Assembly (NCBI GenBank): GCA_012520015.1
Contig: JAAYPD010000053.1
Coordinates: 1-17,906, forward strand
DNA length: 17,906 nt
From: Methanomicrobiales archaeon
Lineage (GTDB): Archaea; Halobacteriota; Methanomicrobia; Methanomicrobiales; Methanospirillaceae
Direction: 5' to 3'
Below the pieces are notes generated by a model, which made no database searches, was not told where the DNA came from, and saw only the letters and a list, made by a program, of their open reading frames with translations. This document shows positions 7,740 to 14,316 of the stretch, piece after piece; the first letter of the stretch is position 1, and each line of letters opens with the position of its first letter. Both the position numbers and the translations under genes were made by a program.

Positions 7740-8328
7740 GTTTAAATTTGATTATCCATCAGTTTTTTTAACTTTTCATATGCCTAACCCGGAATCTCTT
7801 CCATATTTTTATTGGAATAGAGAATAAACGGGATTATATTGCCCTTTAGTTATAAGTTTTATCAGAAATGTTATGGCATTGGATCCCTGTTTTTTGAAAT
7901 ATGAAAAGATGTATTTTTCTTCATGCACGACTAATGTGAATTGTATTAAAAATAATTTGTATTGATGGGTTAATATGTTATTGTTTTGACCAGACACAAA
8001 TCAGATATAAAGAATGCAAAGATATATGTTTTTGGCATTATCCGGGATTTATGGAGTGGAGATATCTTATAACATGGAAATTTGGGAACTTTTGATAGAT
8101 CTTCCTTAAGTTTATACAATGGATTTATATGTGGATTTTTTTTAATTTTTTTGAATATTCGTAAACATTATCTGGATTATATGAATTAAGTTAATTTTCA
8201 TTGATAAATTGTACAATAAGAGGATTTATGGGGATTTGATAAAAACCCGACTGAAATATAAAATCGGTAGTTTTATAAAATCAAAAAATCATAAAATAAT
8301 ATGCTTATAAAAATTATGGGTGAGTATG
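7740..8328. promoter_or_regulatory. AT-rich divergent spacer with TATA boxes and repeated GGATTTAT motifs
   Basis: No convincing gene is found in these 589 bases. The sequence is very AT-rich with many stops in all frames. A strong TATA-like box, TTTTATAAAA at 8271-8280, lies about 50-60 bases before the CbiK-like start and would place transcription start near 8300, leaving a leader with the GGTGA ribosome site at 8319-8323. The motif GGATTTAT recurs at 8045, 8121 and 8222, with a relative GGATTATAT at 7831; such spacing may be chance in AT-rich DNA or a regulator-binding array. Confidence 0.35.
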
Positions 8329-9174
8329 ATGAAAGGTCATGGTAAGAAAATTGAGAGTCATGGAGCAGTATTACTTGTCTCCATTGGGACGACCCAAACA
8401 GAAGGCAGAGCAGTCATTGACTCCTGTGTAAAGAAAATTCAGACATCATATCCAAAAGCAGAGGTTGCATATTCATTCACATCTGAACCTGTAAGACTTG
8501 TCCTGCGGGAACAGAATGAGTATATCCAGGGACCACTGGCTGCAATAACGTCTCTTTTGGATAAAGGTCATTCACAAGTCGTAGTGCAACCATTATTTAT
8601 CACATCCGGGGCACGGTATCATGAGTTATATCCGATCATTACCACCCTGAATGAGCTGGCTGGAGCACATGGAGCTGTCGGATTTGATGGAATACTCATC
8701 AGTTCATCCCTGCTTATGAACCCGGAGGATTATGTTGAAACTGCAAAAGCAATTGAGTCAGTATATTCCCCGAAAGCAAAAGATGAAGCGGTTGTTCTTG
8801 TATCTCCAACGGCTGAAGGAGGGGCGGAACCAGCTCTTTGCCAGTTACAGATGATACTGGATGATATCTGTCCGGGCGGTCAGATTATTATTGGAACTGT
8901 CAACGGTTATCCGGACTTTGAAAAGGTTAAAAATCGTTTATCTCATATCGGAGCAAAGAAAGTAAAACTTGTACCTCTCACAATTGTTCCTGGTATTCAT
9001 GCCTGGATTGAACTTTCCGGAGATGCAAATAACCAGTCATGGCAGAAACGGTTAGAGTCCATCGGATGCTCTGTCACGGTTGAGACAAAAGGTCTTGGGG
9101 AATATGATCAGATCATGGAACTGTTCATGGATCGGCTTAAAAGAACAGCAGAATCACATAATTTCCTTAAATAA
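8329..9174 (+). CDS. CbiK-family cobaltochelatase-like protein with altered active site
   Basis: A 281-residue two-lobe chelatase-fold protein of the anaerobic cobalt chelatase CbiK family, which inserts Co(II) into sirohydrochlorin. Matching blocks to Salmonella CbiK (recalled from memory) are VLLVSIGTTQTEGR, YSFTSEPVRLVLR, VVQPLFITSGARY, GTVNGYPDFEKV, VKLVPLTIVPGIHAWIELSGD, SWQKRLESIGC and GLGEY. Of the three metal-site residues of CbiK, the C-lobe histidine is kept (PGIHAW, H224 from this start). The glutamate of GDEYEK aligns with R96 in GARYHE, and the histidine of MGHGASH aligns with P160 in VSPTAEGG. It may therefore bind but not metallate a tetrapyrrole, or use another site. I start at ATG 8329, five bases after GGTGA; GTG 8320 and ATG 8326 are in frame. 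An oligo-T tract follows the stop. Confidence 0.8.
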   Translation: MKGHGKKIESHGAVLLVSIGTTQTEGRAVIDSCVKKIQTSYPKAEVAYSFTSEPVRLVLREQNEYIQGPLAAITSLLDKGHSQVVVQPLFITSGARYHELYPIITTLNELAGAHGAVGFDGILISSSLLMNPEDYVETAKAIESVYSPKAKDEAVVLVSPTAEGGAEPALCQLQMILDDICPGGQIIIGTVNGYPDFEKVKNRLSHIGAKKVKLVPLTIVPGIHAWIELSGDANNQSWQKRLESIGCSVTVETKGLGEYDQIMELFMDRLKRTAESHNFLK

Positions 9175-9614
9175 TTTTTTTTAAATGTAGCAATTTCTTC
9201 ATCATGTTCTGACAGGCTGGATAAAAAATCCTGAAATCCTTTTTTCTTCTCATAATGAGGAATGGAGTGCAACTCATTCGCATCTCTGGGAAGATCATAT
9301 GTTAAGGGATCTATTCTGAGTAAACTTGCTCGTTTATAGAACCATTCTTCTATTCGAGGGGATATTTTGATTAATCGTGAACCATTCCCCTTTTCCATTA
9401 GAGTAAGACTCCCAGTCTTTTCAATGATCTGATATGAATTGAGTTCTTTGGGTTGACTACTATCAGGATCTTCATCGATAATTCCTAATGTTCCAGGATT
9501 ATCACGAGTATAGTTTACCACATCACCTTTTGTACCTACGTGTCGGATCTTTTTTCTTCCTACATTGAAGACCTTAAGCAGATAGGTATCAGGGTAACAT
9601 TCTGTTGCGATCAC
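9108..9614 (-). CDS. TOPRIM-like partner of the upstream AAA ATPase
   Basis: A 168-residue protein, not recognised by name. It has the sparse pattern of a small TOPRIM-type nuclease: a glutamate after a short N-terminal strand (IATE, E5), then a strand ending in an acidic cluster (TLGIIDEDPDS, D47, E48, D49). Next come a helix-forming IEEWFYKRASLL block and a charged C-terminal tail. E plus DxD is the metal-binding signature of TOPRIM domains in OLD-family and other ATPase-linked nucleases, so the call is inferred from motif spacing and from its partner. It starts with GTG 9614 in a GTGA overlap with the ATPase stop, so the two are translated together. Its last 22 codons lie opposite the end of the CbiK-like gene. 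Confidence 0.6.
   Translation of the reverse strand: MIATECYPDTYLLKVFNVGRKKIRHVGTKGDVVNYTRDNPGTLGIIDEDPDSSQPKELNSYQIIEKTGSLTLMEKGNGSRLIKISPRIEEWFYKRASLLRIDPLTYDLPRDANELHSIPHYEKKKGFQDFLSSLSEHDEEIATFKKNYLRKLCDSAVLLSRSMNSSMI
9175..9182 (+). terminator. oligo-T terminator after the CbiK-like gene
   Basis: Eight T follow immediately after the TAA stop at 9172-9174 on the plus strand, the usual archaeal terminator. The tract lies inside the convergent TOPRIM-like gene. Confidence 0.55.
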
Positions 9615-10750
9615 TTATCACTCTCCAGAAATGCTTCCAGATCGAAAAAAGGATCTGTACAGATGATATCAGAAATCTGACTCTCGTTTAATTGGGTTAT
9701 CTGTGTCTCACCCTTCTTTCGGTGAACGATATTCACAGCAATGCTATCCTTGGAAACCTTTTCTATCAGCGTGGAAAGAAGGTATCGGTTATGGGTTACT
9801 ATGAAAAACTGGTTTGACAGATCTTTACCAATTTGTTCTGCCAGATATTTTGTATAATAGGGGAATGTATGTGATTCTGGCTCTTCAAATATGAGCATGG
9901 CATTTTTTTGTGAGGCGATAGCAATAGTGAAAAATGCAACATGTCTGAATGTATCTGATGATATGAGATATGGATATGTATAAACAATATTATCCTCTTC
10001 CTGTTGAAATTCAAACTTGTTTTCACCAGGTTTTAAAACAAACTTGAATTCTGAAGAAGAGAAGAGGTTTTTCATGATTTCAAGGCATTTCTTATCATAC
10101 ATTACAACGGAGAAGAGATTCTGTCCATAGGGTGATTTCAAGGGTGCATTGGACGGGTCAGGAAATTGGAAAAGATCAACAAATCGATAAAAATAGATAT
10201 TTCCAAACTCATGAATGGCGCTCTTTCCATTTCTAACTATACCTGAAAAATTCAACTCAGATATTTCCTCGCCACCAGATTGTTTTTTTATTTCTTCCAG
10301 ATCTTTTCCTTCTCGATGAATAACTTTACAATAATCACCTCCCATGATTATCAGTATATTCTGAAGAAGAGAATTACTAATACGATTTGGGTTTTCACGA
10401 ATTGATATTGATATTGGTTGATTTATCTGGTTTTTAAAGAAAAGATTCTGCATTTTTTCAAATCGGATATATGATGATATCTCCTGCATCTTTTGAAGCT
10501 CATATTCAGGAGAAGATACCGATTGATAGATATTCGTCGAAGTTGAGGGAAAGTCGATATAATTTGGAGATATGTTAGAAGAAATTTCTTTTTTAATCTT
10601 ACTCTGGCCACACCAACTTAAAATTCCAAGGGCTTCAAGAATGTTTGATTTTCCGGTGTTCGGTTCGCCAAGGAAGATGTTGATCTTCCTGCAATTGAGA
10701 TCCATTTTTCGGATGGATTTAAAGTTCTCTATCGAGAGATTTGATATCAT
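9611..10750 (-). CDS. OLD/RecF-like AAA ATPase of a putative defence pair
   Basis: A 379-residue ABC-type AAA ATPase of the AAA_15/OLD-like group. It begins ISNLSIENFKSIRKMDL, the typical N-terminal strand of these ATPases, then Walker A GEPNTGKSN (28-36), a long variable middle region (50-255) without the long coiled coil of SMC proteins, a signature-like SSDTFRHVAFFTIAI (264-278), Walker B LIFEEPESH (286-294) and a switch histidine in FIVTHNRYLLST (H320). There is no fused TOPRIM domain, unlike GajA or OLD; the separate gene downstream appears to supply it. Start ATG 10750 has AGGTGAG about 11 bases upstream. Asparagine, serine and isoleucine are more frequent than in neighbouring genes, which fits acquisition. 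Family is secure; an anti-phage role is inference. Confidence 0.82.
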   Translation of the reverse strand: MISNLSIENFKSIRKMDLNCRKINIFLGEPNTGKSNILEALGILSWCGQSKIKKEISSNISPNYIDFPSTSTNIYQSVSSPEYELQKMQEISSYIRFEKMQNLFFKNQINQPISISIRENPNRISNSLLQNILIIMGGDYCKVIHREGKDLEEIKKQSGGEEISELNFSGIVRNGKSAIHEFGNIYFYRFVDLFQFPDPSNAPLKSPYGQNLFSVVMYDKKCLEIMKNLFSSSEFKFVLKPGENKFEFQQEEDNIVYTYPYLISSDTFRHVAFFTIAIASQKNAMLIFEEPESHTFPYYTKYLAEQIGKDLSNQFFIVTHNRYLLSTLIEKVSKDSIAVNIVHRKKGETQITQLNESQISDIICTDPFFDLEAFLESDK

Positions 10751-10850
10751 ATGTCAAGTCTCACCTGTCTTGTTTTTCTTTCTACTTCTTCTTGTAACCG
10801 CTTTATTCATACCAGGAATCCATCAGGGAGTTTCTTCTTTTTGCTTGCAG

Positions 10851-11084
10851 TCACGAAAAGCCTGATATTTCCCTGAAAAACCCATTGTGGAGGATCTGGC
10901 GGACAGCGTAACCGGTAGCAATTTTTCGGACTTCGGCCGGCATCCGGTTAGAAGAGATGATATTGCCTTCATAATTTATTACTTCCTCGTATTATTCCTC
11001 CATGAATCGTACAGGTCTTATACTTTCACTGCCTGGTTCTTGTTCTAATAAATGTCCGGGCACAACAATCAAAATACCTTCGGC
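10851..11084 (-). pseudogene. broken gene resembling the N-terminal part of FdhD
   Basis: The spacer 10751-11329 has no intact gene, but the minus strand reads as one protein interrupted by a TAA at 10992-10994. Before the stop it reads LIVVPGHLLEQEPGSES then IRPVRFMEE; after it YEEVINYEGNIISSNR then MPAEVRKIATGYAVRQILHNG, ending at TGA 10851. The layout (R-P-V...E...INYEG...MPAEV..IATGYAV) resembles the first domain of FdhD, the sulfur-transfer protein that activates molybdenum formate dehydrogenases. FdhD is about 250-280 residues, so most of it is missing. No usual ATG start exists; TTG 11072 or GTG 11063 are possible. I see the open frames directly; the FdhD identity is a pattern judgement. 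The remainder of the spacer (11085-11300) shows nothing I can name. Confidence 0.4.
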
Positions 11085-11304
11085 TTAATTGCATCTTCTG
11101 TCACAAATGAGTAACTCTAAAATGTTAAGTTTAACGGCGGCCTGGAGAGATTTTTACAGTTACAGAGATGGAAATAATGTCTGCTTTCAATTTGATTAAG
11201 AATTTTAACACTAATCCTTCACTTTTATTTTGTTTTAATGGAAATAATTTTACTTTTTGAGGGGGAATTAAATCCTGAATATTTTTATCAATTTCAGGAA
11301 TGCG

Positions 11305-11318
11305 AAAAAAGAAAAAAA
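11305..11318 (-). terminator. oligo-T terminator after the pilin pair
   Basis: Two T tracts (seven and six T, one base between) on the minus strand, about 12 bases past the stop of the second pilin gene; the expected archaeal termination signal for this operon. Confidence 0.5.
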
Positions 11319-11329
11319 GTTATGAGAGA

Positions 11330-11935
11330 TTACTGCAGGACAAATGTTCCCTGCTGCATTACTTTGTCAGAGGCTTTGTCAATGAGCTTATACTCACACT
11401 TGGTATTAAGATATACTGCAAATCCTCCCTGTGCCCCTTCTGGTTTCCATGATATCTGTGAACCCATTGAATCTATCCGACAGTTATCGGCATAAACCAT
11501 GAATTTATCACCAGGTTTGATGAATCCATCGTCATCTCCAACTTCCATAATATATGAGGTCACAGAAGAAGGAAGACATGTTGCTGATGAATCTATGACG
11601 TTACTTACATCAACAGTAGTTGATGTACTTCCCGACTGCAGCCGGAGGTAAACATCTGAAAGAGCAAAAGAATCTCCCCCTTTATGCACAAATTCCAGGC
11701 CATTTGCTGCCTCAAAATCATCAGGATAATCTGATTGCCAGTTCTCTGTATCTGTATCAGAAATATTTTGAATAATTCCTTTTACTTCAAGAGAGACCTG
11801 AGGAGCTTTGGTTTGATCTGAAGCTAATGATCCGGCAAACCCACTTACTACAGCGGCGATGATAATCGTTACTACCAGCATCAGGAGAATGCCGACAACC
11901 GGTGAAACAGCGTCATCTTTTCTTACAGCGATCAT
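11330..11935 (-). CDS. archaeal type IV pilin, second of a pair
   Basis: A 201-residue secreted protein with the archaeal pilin N-terminal domain (PF07790, formerly DUF1628). A short basic leader MIAVRKDDA is followed by VSPVVGILLMLVVTIIIAAVVSGFAG, the class III signal cut by an EppA/PibD-type peptidase before the hydrophobic helix that packs the pilus core. The rest is a polar, probably beta-rich head with two cysteines (SATCLPSS and ADNCRIDS) plus one near the C terminus (NTKCEYK). Its ATG overlaps the stop of the first pilin gene by four bases (ATGA), with AAGGAGG about 9 bases upstream. The first 35 residues are close to those of its neighbour while the heads differ, as for paralogous pilins of one fibre or adhesin complex. 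It is not an archaellin: the conserved archaellin head is absent. Confidence 0.87.
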   Translation of the reverse strand: MIAVRKDDAVSPVVGILLMLVVTIIIAAVVSGFAGSLASDQTKAPQVSLEVKGIIQNISDTDTENWQSDYPDDFEAANGLEFVHKGGDSFALSDVYLRLQSGSTSTTVDVSNVIDSSATCLPSSVTSYIMEVGDDDGFIKPGDKFMVYADNCRIDSMGSQISWKPEGAQGGFAVYLNTKCEYKLIDKASDKVMQQGTFVLQ

Positions 11936-12573
11936 TTTACAACAACCTCCTTTGAATAGATGGTTTTTTGACTTGGGGTGTGAAGAATAGTTATTTGTAC
12001 GCTTGCACCTGGCTTAAAGTCCGCCTCATCGATAGTATCGGGTGCGGGATCCACCCCTTCAGTCCATTCAAGACCAAGGAAATCTGCAATCTGCCTGATT
12101 GAGCCTACAGAAAGGATGCCACCAGTTGACCAAGTATAATTACCAAAGTCTGCAGCAGCGTTGTTTCCGGCATAACCAACCTTTGAAAGATCACTTAAAT
12201 ATGGCAATCGGGCGTAATTGGTGCCAAATCCATATAAATCAAACTTTTCGCTCTTGGCGGTATGTGAAGTCTTGTAAATATGACCTGTACTGTTAGTAAA
12301 GTAGGTGATGATTTCAATGTCTTTTGTTGGAATAGAATCTCCACTTAACATTTCAAAGGTCATCTTACCTTCTGTTCCACCCATACCATCAGGAGTAGAT
12401 GTCTCAATTTTCACATCAATAGATGCCGATGGAGCTGCCTTGGTGTCTCCAGCGAGACCACCGGCAAACCCGCTTACCACGGCGGCGACGATAATCGTCA
12501 CCACAAGCATCAACAGAACTCCTATAACCGGTGATACCGCCGGATCCATTCTGTCTTTCATTTTAGCACTCAT
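11932..12573 (-). CDS. archaeal type IV pilin, first of a pair
   Basis: A 213-residue pilin of the same N-terminal family. Leader MSAKMKDRMDPA, then VSPVIGVLLMLVVTIIVAAVVSGFAG, which would be processed by an archaeal prepilin peptidase and inserted in the membrane before assembly. The head (residues 45-213) has no cysteine and contains aromatic and glycine-rich stretches (DLYGFGTNYARLPYL, GNYTWSTGG) and a C-terminal strand-rich end (ASVQITILHTP...YSKEVVVK). ATG 12573 is chosen because GGAGAG stands about 7 bases upstream; internal ATGs at 12561 and 12549 lack this. No assembly ATPase, membrane platform or peptidase gene is in the window, so these would have to use machinery encoded elsewhere. 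Confidence 0.87.
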   Translation of the reverse strand: MSAKMKDRMDPAVSPVIGVLLMLVVTIIVAAVVSGFAGGLAGDTKAAPSASIDVKIETSTPDGMGGTEGKMTFEMLSGDSIPTKDIEIITYFTNSTGHIYKTSHTAKSEKFDLYGFGTNYARLPYLSDLSKVGYAGNNAAADFGNYTWSTGGILSVGSIRQIADFLGLEWTEGVDPAPDTIDEADFKPGASVQITILHTPSQKTIYSKEVVVK

Positions 12574-12617
12574 TCAATTCTCTCCAAAATTTTTGTGCTA
12601 AGTAAATTTTTTCTTAG

Positions 12618-12653
12618 CTATGATCATAGTTTTTGATAAGAGTAAATAAAAGT
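12618..12653 (-). promoter_or_regulatory. pilin operon promoter with 12-base palindrome
   Basis: Upstream of the pilin pair on the minus strand, ACTTTTATTT (12643-12653) is a TATA-like box. About 20-25 bases downstream, where transcription should start, CTATGATCATAG (12618-12629) is a perfect 12-base palindrome. A dyad at the start site is a common operator position for archaeal repressors. The leader would then be about 45-50 bases with GGAGAG before the ATG. Sequence symmetry is certain; function is inferred. Confidence 0.4.
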
Positions 12654-12966
12654 TGGGTTTTAATCGTTCATCCAACATCCTTCAGTTCACAAAAATGAAA
12701 TGCAAATTAAACTCCTGTCACGGTTTTCCGATCTTTCTCCTGAATTATGAGCTGAAATAGTGTGCAGTTTTTAGGCTTATTGTATTAAATCAGAGCGTGG
12801 ATTTAGATCTGACGAATGCAGGTTTCATCCTGACGAAAATCTGAATAAATCTGAAACGATATTTCATATGAAAACATTTCACAAACAACACGCGCGAAAA
12901 TTTCTCATTTGTTAAATCTCAAAATAGCCTGTTTATAAAAACCAGAAATTTTTTTAAATTGCTGCA

Positions 12967-12992
12967 TGTATACTCTATACAGGTTTTAAACC
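12967..12992 (+). promoter_or_regulatory. two adjacent inverted repeats in the lipoprotein upstream region
   Basis: The 542-base spacer 12574-13115 carries no gene. Apart from the pilin promoter it holds two perfect, abutting dyads: TGTATA-ctc-TATACA (12967-12981) and GGTTT-t-AAACC (12982-12992). They are followed by an AT-rich TATA candidate (TTTTTAAATTAAAA, about 12998-13010), placing them just upstream of a promoter for the gene at 13116. Paired dyads suggest regulator binding. A GTTTATAAAAAC box near 12930 is a second TATA candidate. Confidence 0.35.
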
Positions 12993-13115
12993 AAACTTTT
13001 TAAATTAAAACAATTGAACTGAATAAGGAAGATCATATGACCTGGGAATAACTGCCGATGATATACTATCTCATACCTCCCGATAATTGAACTGACCATC
13101 TCAAGCAAATTATTC

Positions 13116-13964
13116 ATGATAAAATTAATATCATCTCACATTACCCGGAAAACAGGGTCAATCCTTTCACTAATAATACTCTGTCTTTTTCTTTTTTCCG
13201 CCGGATGCAGTCAGTTGCATGACCTGGGAGAGGAAGTTTCCAATGAACCTGCCTCACATGTAGACACAGAACCTTCTCCTGCACCGAAAATTATGCCCAT
13301 TACGGAAGAAATCCCTGGTCAGGCATTTCCTCAGGATATATCCCCGCAGTTAAGGGAACGACTCATACGGGAAGGAAAACTCCCTTCACCTGGAAAAATG
13401 GCTGAAACCCCAAATATACCTCTGACCCCTGCCCCGGTGCCAGTACCCACATCCTTTGTCACCCGGCTTGGCGATACCCTGGCTGATGATGCATTCATCC
13501 CTTCCAGGTCCTCTATTTACTTCACCAATAATACCTTGTATACAGGGCCGGTGAAATTATACCCGGTCTACTCTGCATCAGGTATACCCTTAAACTCAAA
13601 TGTAAAGGAACTTGAAGTTCATGTAGAAAAAGGGCCGTTTTCAGTGAGTTACACGGTTCATCCAAAAAGTACCCCTCTTTTTTCCTGGGCAGGAATCACG
13701 GTTCAGGACTCTTTCCAGAATATCCTTCATGAAGATGGATTTAACCGTGAGTTCAGCAGTGAAAAGAAAAAAGAGTTTTTTGTGTACAAGGAAGGAAACT
13801 TTATAGTAAGATTATCCGGGGAGCATGCAACCCTTGATATAAGTATTAATACCCCTGACGGGCCAGTAAAAGCTCCGATCTCAACAACGAAAAGCGAAAA
13901 GGAAATTCCTGATAATATACCTCCACAGGTAAGGGAACGGTTGATGAGGGAGGGGAAGTTGTAG
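13116..13964 (+). CDS. lipoprotein of unknown function with duplicated PQ[LV]RERL[IM]REGKL motif
   Basis: I do not recognise this 282-residue protein. It opens with a signal peptide (TGSILSLIILCLFLF) ending in a good lipobox, SAGC, with the lipid cysteine near residue 31, so it should be anchored outside the membrane. A Pro/Glu/Thr-rich linker (residues 40-115, ending TPAPVPVP) follows. A compact region of about 130 residues (about 116-255) then shows beta-strand alternation: SSIYFTNNTLYTGPVKLYPVYSAS divided by polar turns, LEVHVEKGPFSVSYTV and NFIVRLSGEHATLDISI. The motif ISPQLRERLIREGKL occurs in the linker (about residues 75-89) and again as IPPQVRERLMREGKL at the extreme C terminus. The DNA of the two copies differs at many third positions, so the duplication is old or under selection. 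It stands alone; no ribosome site is clear before ATG 13116. Confidence 0.78.
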   Translation: MIKLISSHITRKTGSILSLIILCLFLFSAGCSQLHDLGEEVSNEPASHVDTEPSPAPKIMPITEEIPGQAFPQDISPQLRERLIREGKLPSPGKMAETPNIPLTPAPVPVPTSFVTRLGDTLADDAFIPSRSSIYFTNNTLYTGPVKLYPVYSASGIPLNSNVKELEVHVEKGPFSVSYTVHPKSTPLFSWAGITVQDSFQNILHEDGFNREFSSEKKKEFFVYKEGNFIVRLSGEHATLDISINTPDGPVKAPISTTKSEKEIPDNIPPQVRERLMREGKL

Positions 13965-14019
13965 GGAGCGAATAGTCTGGATGAAGATATTATAAAAAAG
14001 GGGGGGTCTGAATATGTTT

Positions 14020-14193
14020 TCAGGCATCGTATGCTACAAGAACCGCTCCAAGTTTGCCTTCAAGATCCTTTACTGCCTTGATGTCATCAGGAGAGAGATT
14101 CTTGTAATGAGGGGCTGCAAGAAGGTATACTCCCAGTTCTTTTTCCAGCTGCTGAACTTTTTCCAGTTTTTGTCCGGTCAGGTTTGCATACAT
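14020..14193 (-). CDS. 57-residue protein of unknown function
   Basis: A short gene that looks real. From ATG 14193 the protein reads MYANLTGQKLEKVQQLEKEL, then GVYLLAAPHYKNLSPDDIKA, then a closing VKDLEGKLGAVLVAYDA. Two helix-strand units repeat the same logic (LEKELGVYLLA and LEGKLGAVLVA), giving a small alpha/beta or two-fold fold of about 6 kDa; no membrane segment, cysteine or nuclease motif. GGTGA (14203-14199) stands five bases before ATG 14193, the same arrangement as the CbiK-like gene, and TTTATATC (14235-14228) gives a TATA box about 39 bases upstream. Starts at ATG 14196 or GTG 14202 are also open. It is monocistronic and convergent with the lipoprotein gene. The role is unknown. 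Confidence 0.68.
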   Translation of the reverse strand: MYANLTGQKLEKVQQLEKELGVYLLAAPHYKNLSPDDIKAVKDLEGKLGAVLVAYDA

Positions 14194-14227
14194 CATGGTC
14201 ACCAGGGTTGTATATAACCCATGAGGT

Positions 14228-14235
14228 GATATAAA
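14228..14235 (-). promoter_or_regulatory. TATA box of the 57-residue protein gene
   Basis: TTTATATC read on the minus strand, about 39 bases before the ATG at 14193; transcription would begin near 14206, giving a short leader that still holds the GGTGA site. A small dyad, GGGTT-(6)-AACCC, at 14205-14220 lies across the predicted start site. Confidence 0.45.
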
Positions 14236-14282
14236 TTCGCTTAAATATTCTTTCGTTAGTGAAACAATCCTGTATACTAAAT
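14235..14282. repeat. direct repeat copy 1 (partner at 16423-16470)
   Basis: These 48 bases (starting ATTCGCTTAAATATTC, ending TGTATACTAAAT) match 16423-16470 in the same orientation at 46 of 48 positions. Weaker similarity continues to a shared TTCATG[G/A]ATGAGATCA at 14316-14331 and 16501-16516. The two copies flank the intact DUF4143 ATPase gene and about 0.9 kb of other DNA. In both copies an AT-rich TATA-like core is present, so they may be duplicated promoter DNA or remnants of a duplicated segment. Confidence 0.7.
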
Positions 14283-14316
14283 ATTTTTAAAAGTAATTCA
14301 AAAAAATAAAGATTGT

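Noticed and set aside
7809..7997. 62-codon open frame on the minus strand in the AT-rich spacer
   Set aside because: Low-complexity AT-rich coding, no ribosome site and no recognisable pattern; best explained by chance.
10860..11000. tRNA or structured RNA gene in the spacer upstream of the ATPase
   Set aside because: The GC-richer stretch is explained by the FdhD-like coding remnant; no cloverleaf or TPsiC-like sequence is present.
11238..11495. Plus-strand open frame starting MEIILLFEGELNPEYF
   Set aside because: Most of it is antisense to the second pilin gene and crosses that operon's terminator; the opening residues look plausible but nothing supports expression.
13037..13051. Four-codon mini frame (MTWE) with AAGGAAGA upstream in the lipoprotein leader
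   Set aside because: Such tiny frames arise often; no stem structure or pairing with a terminator suggests a leader-peptide attenuator.
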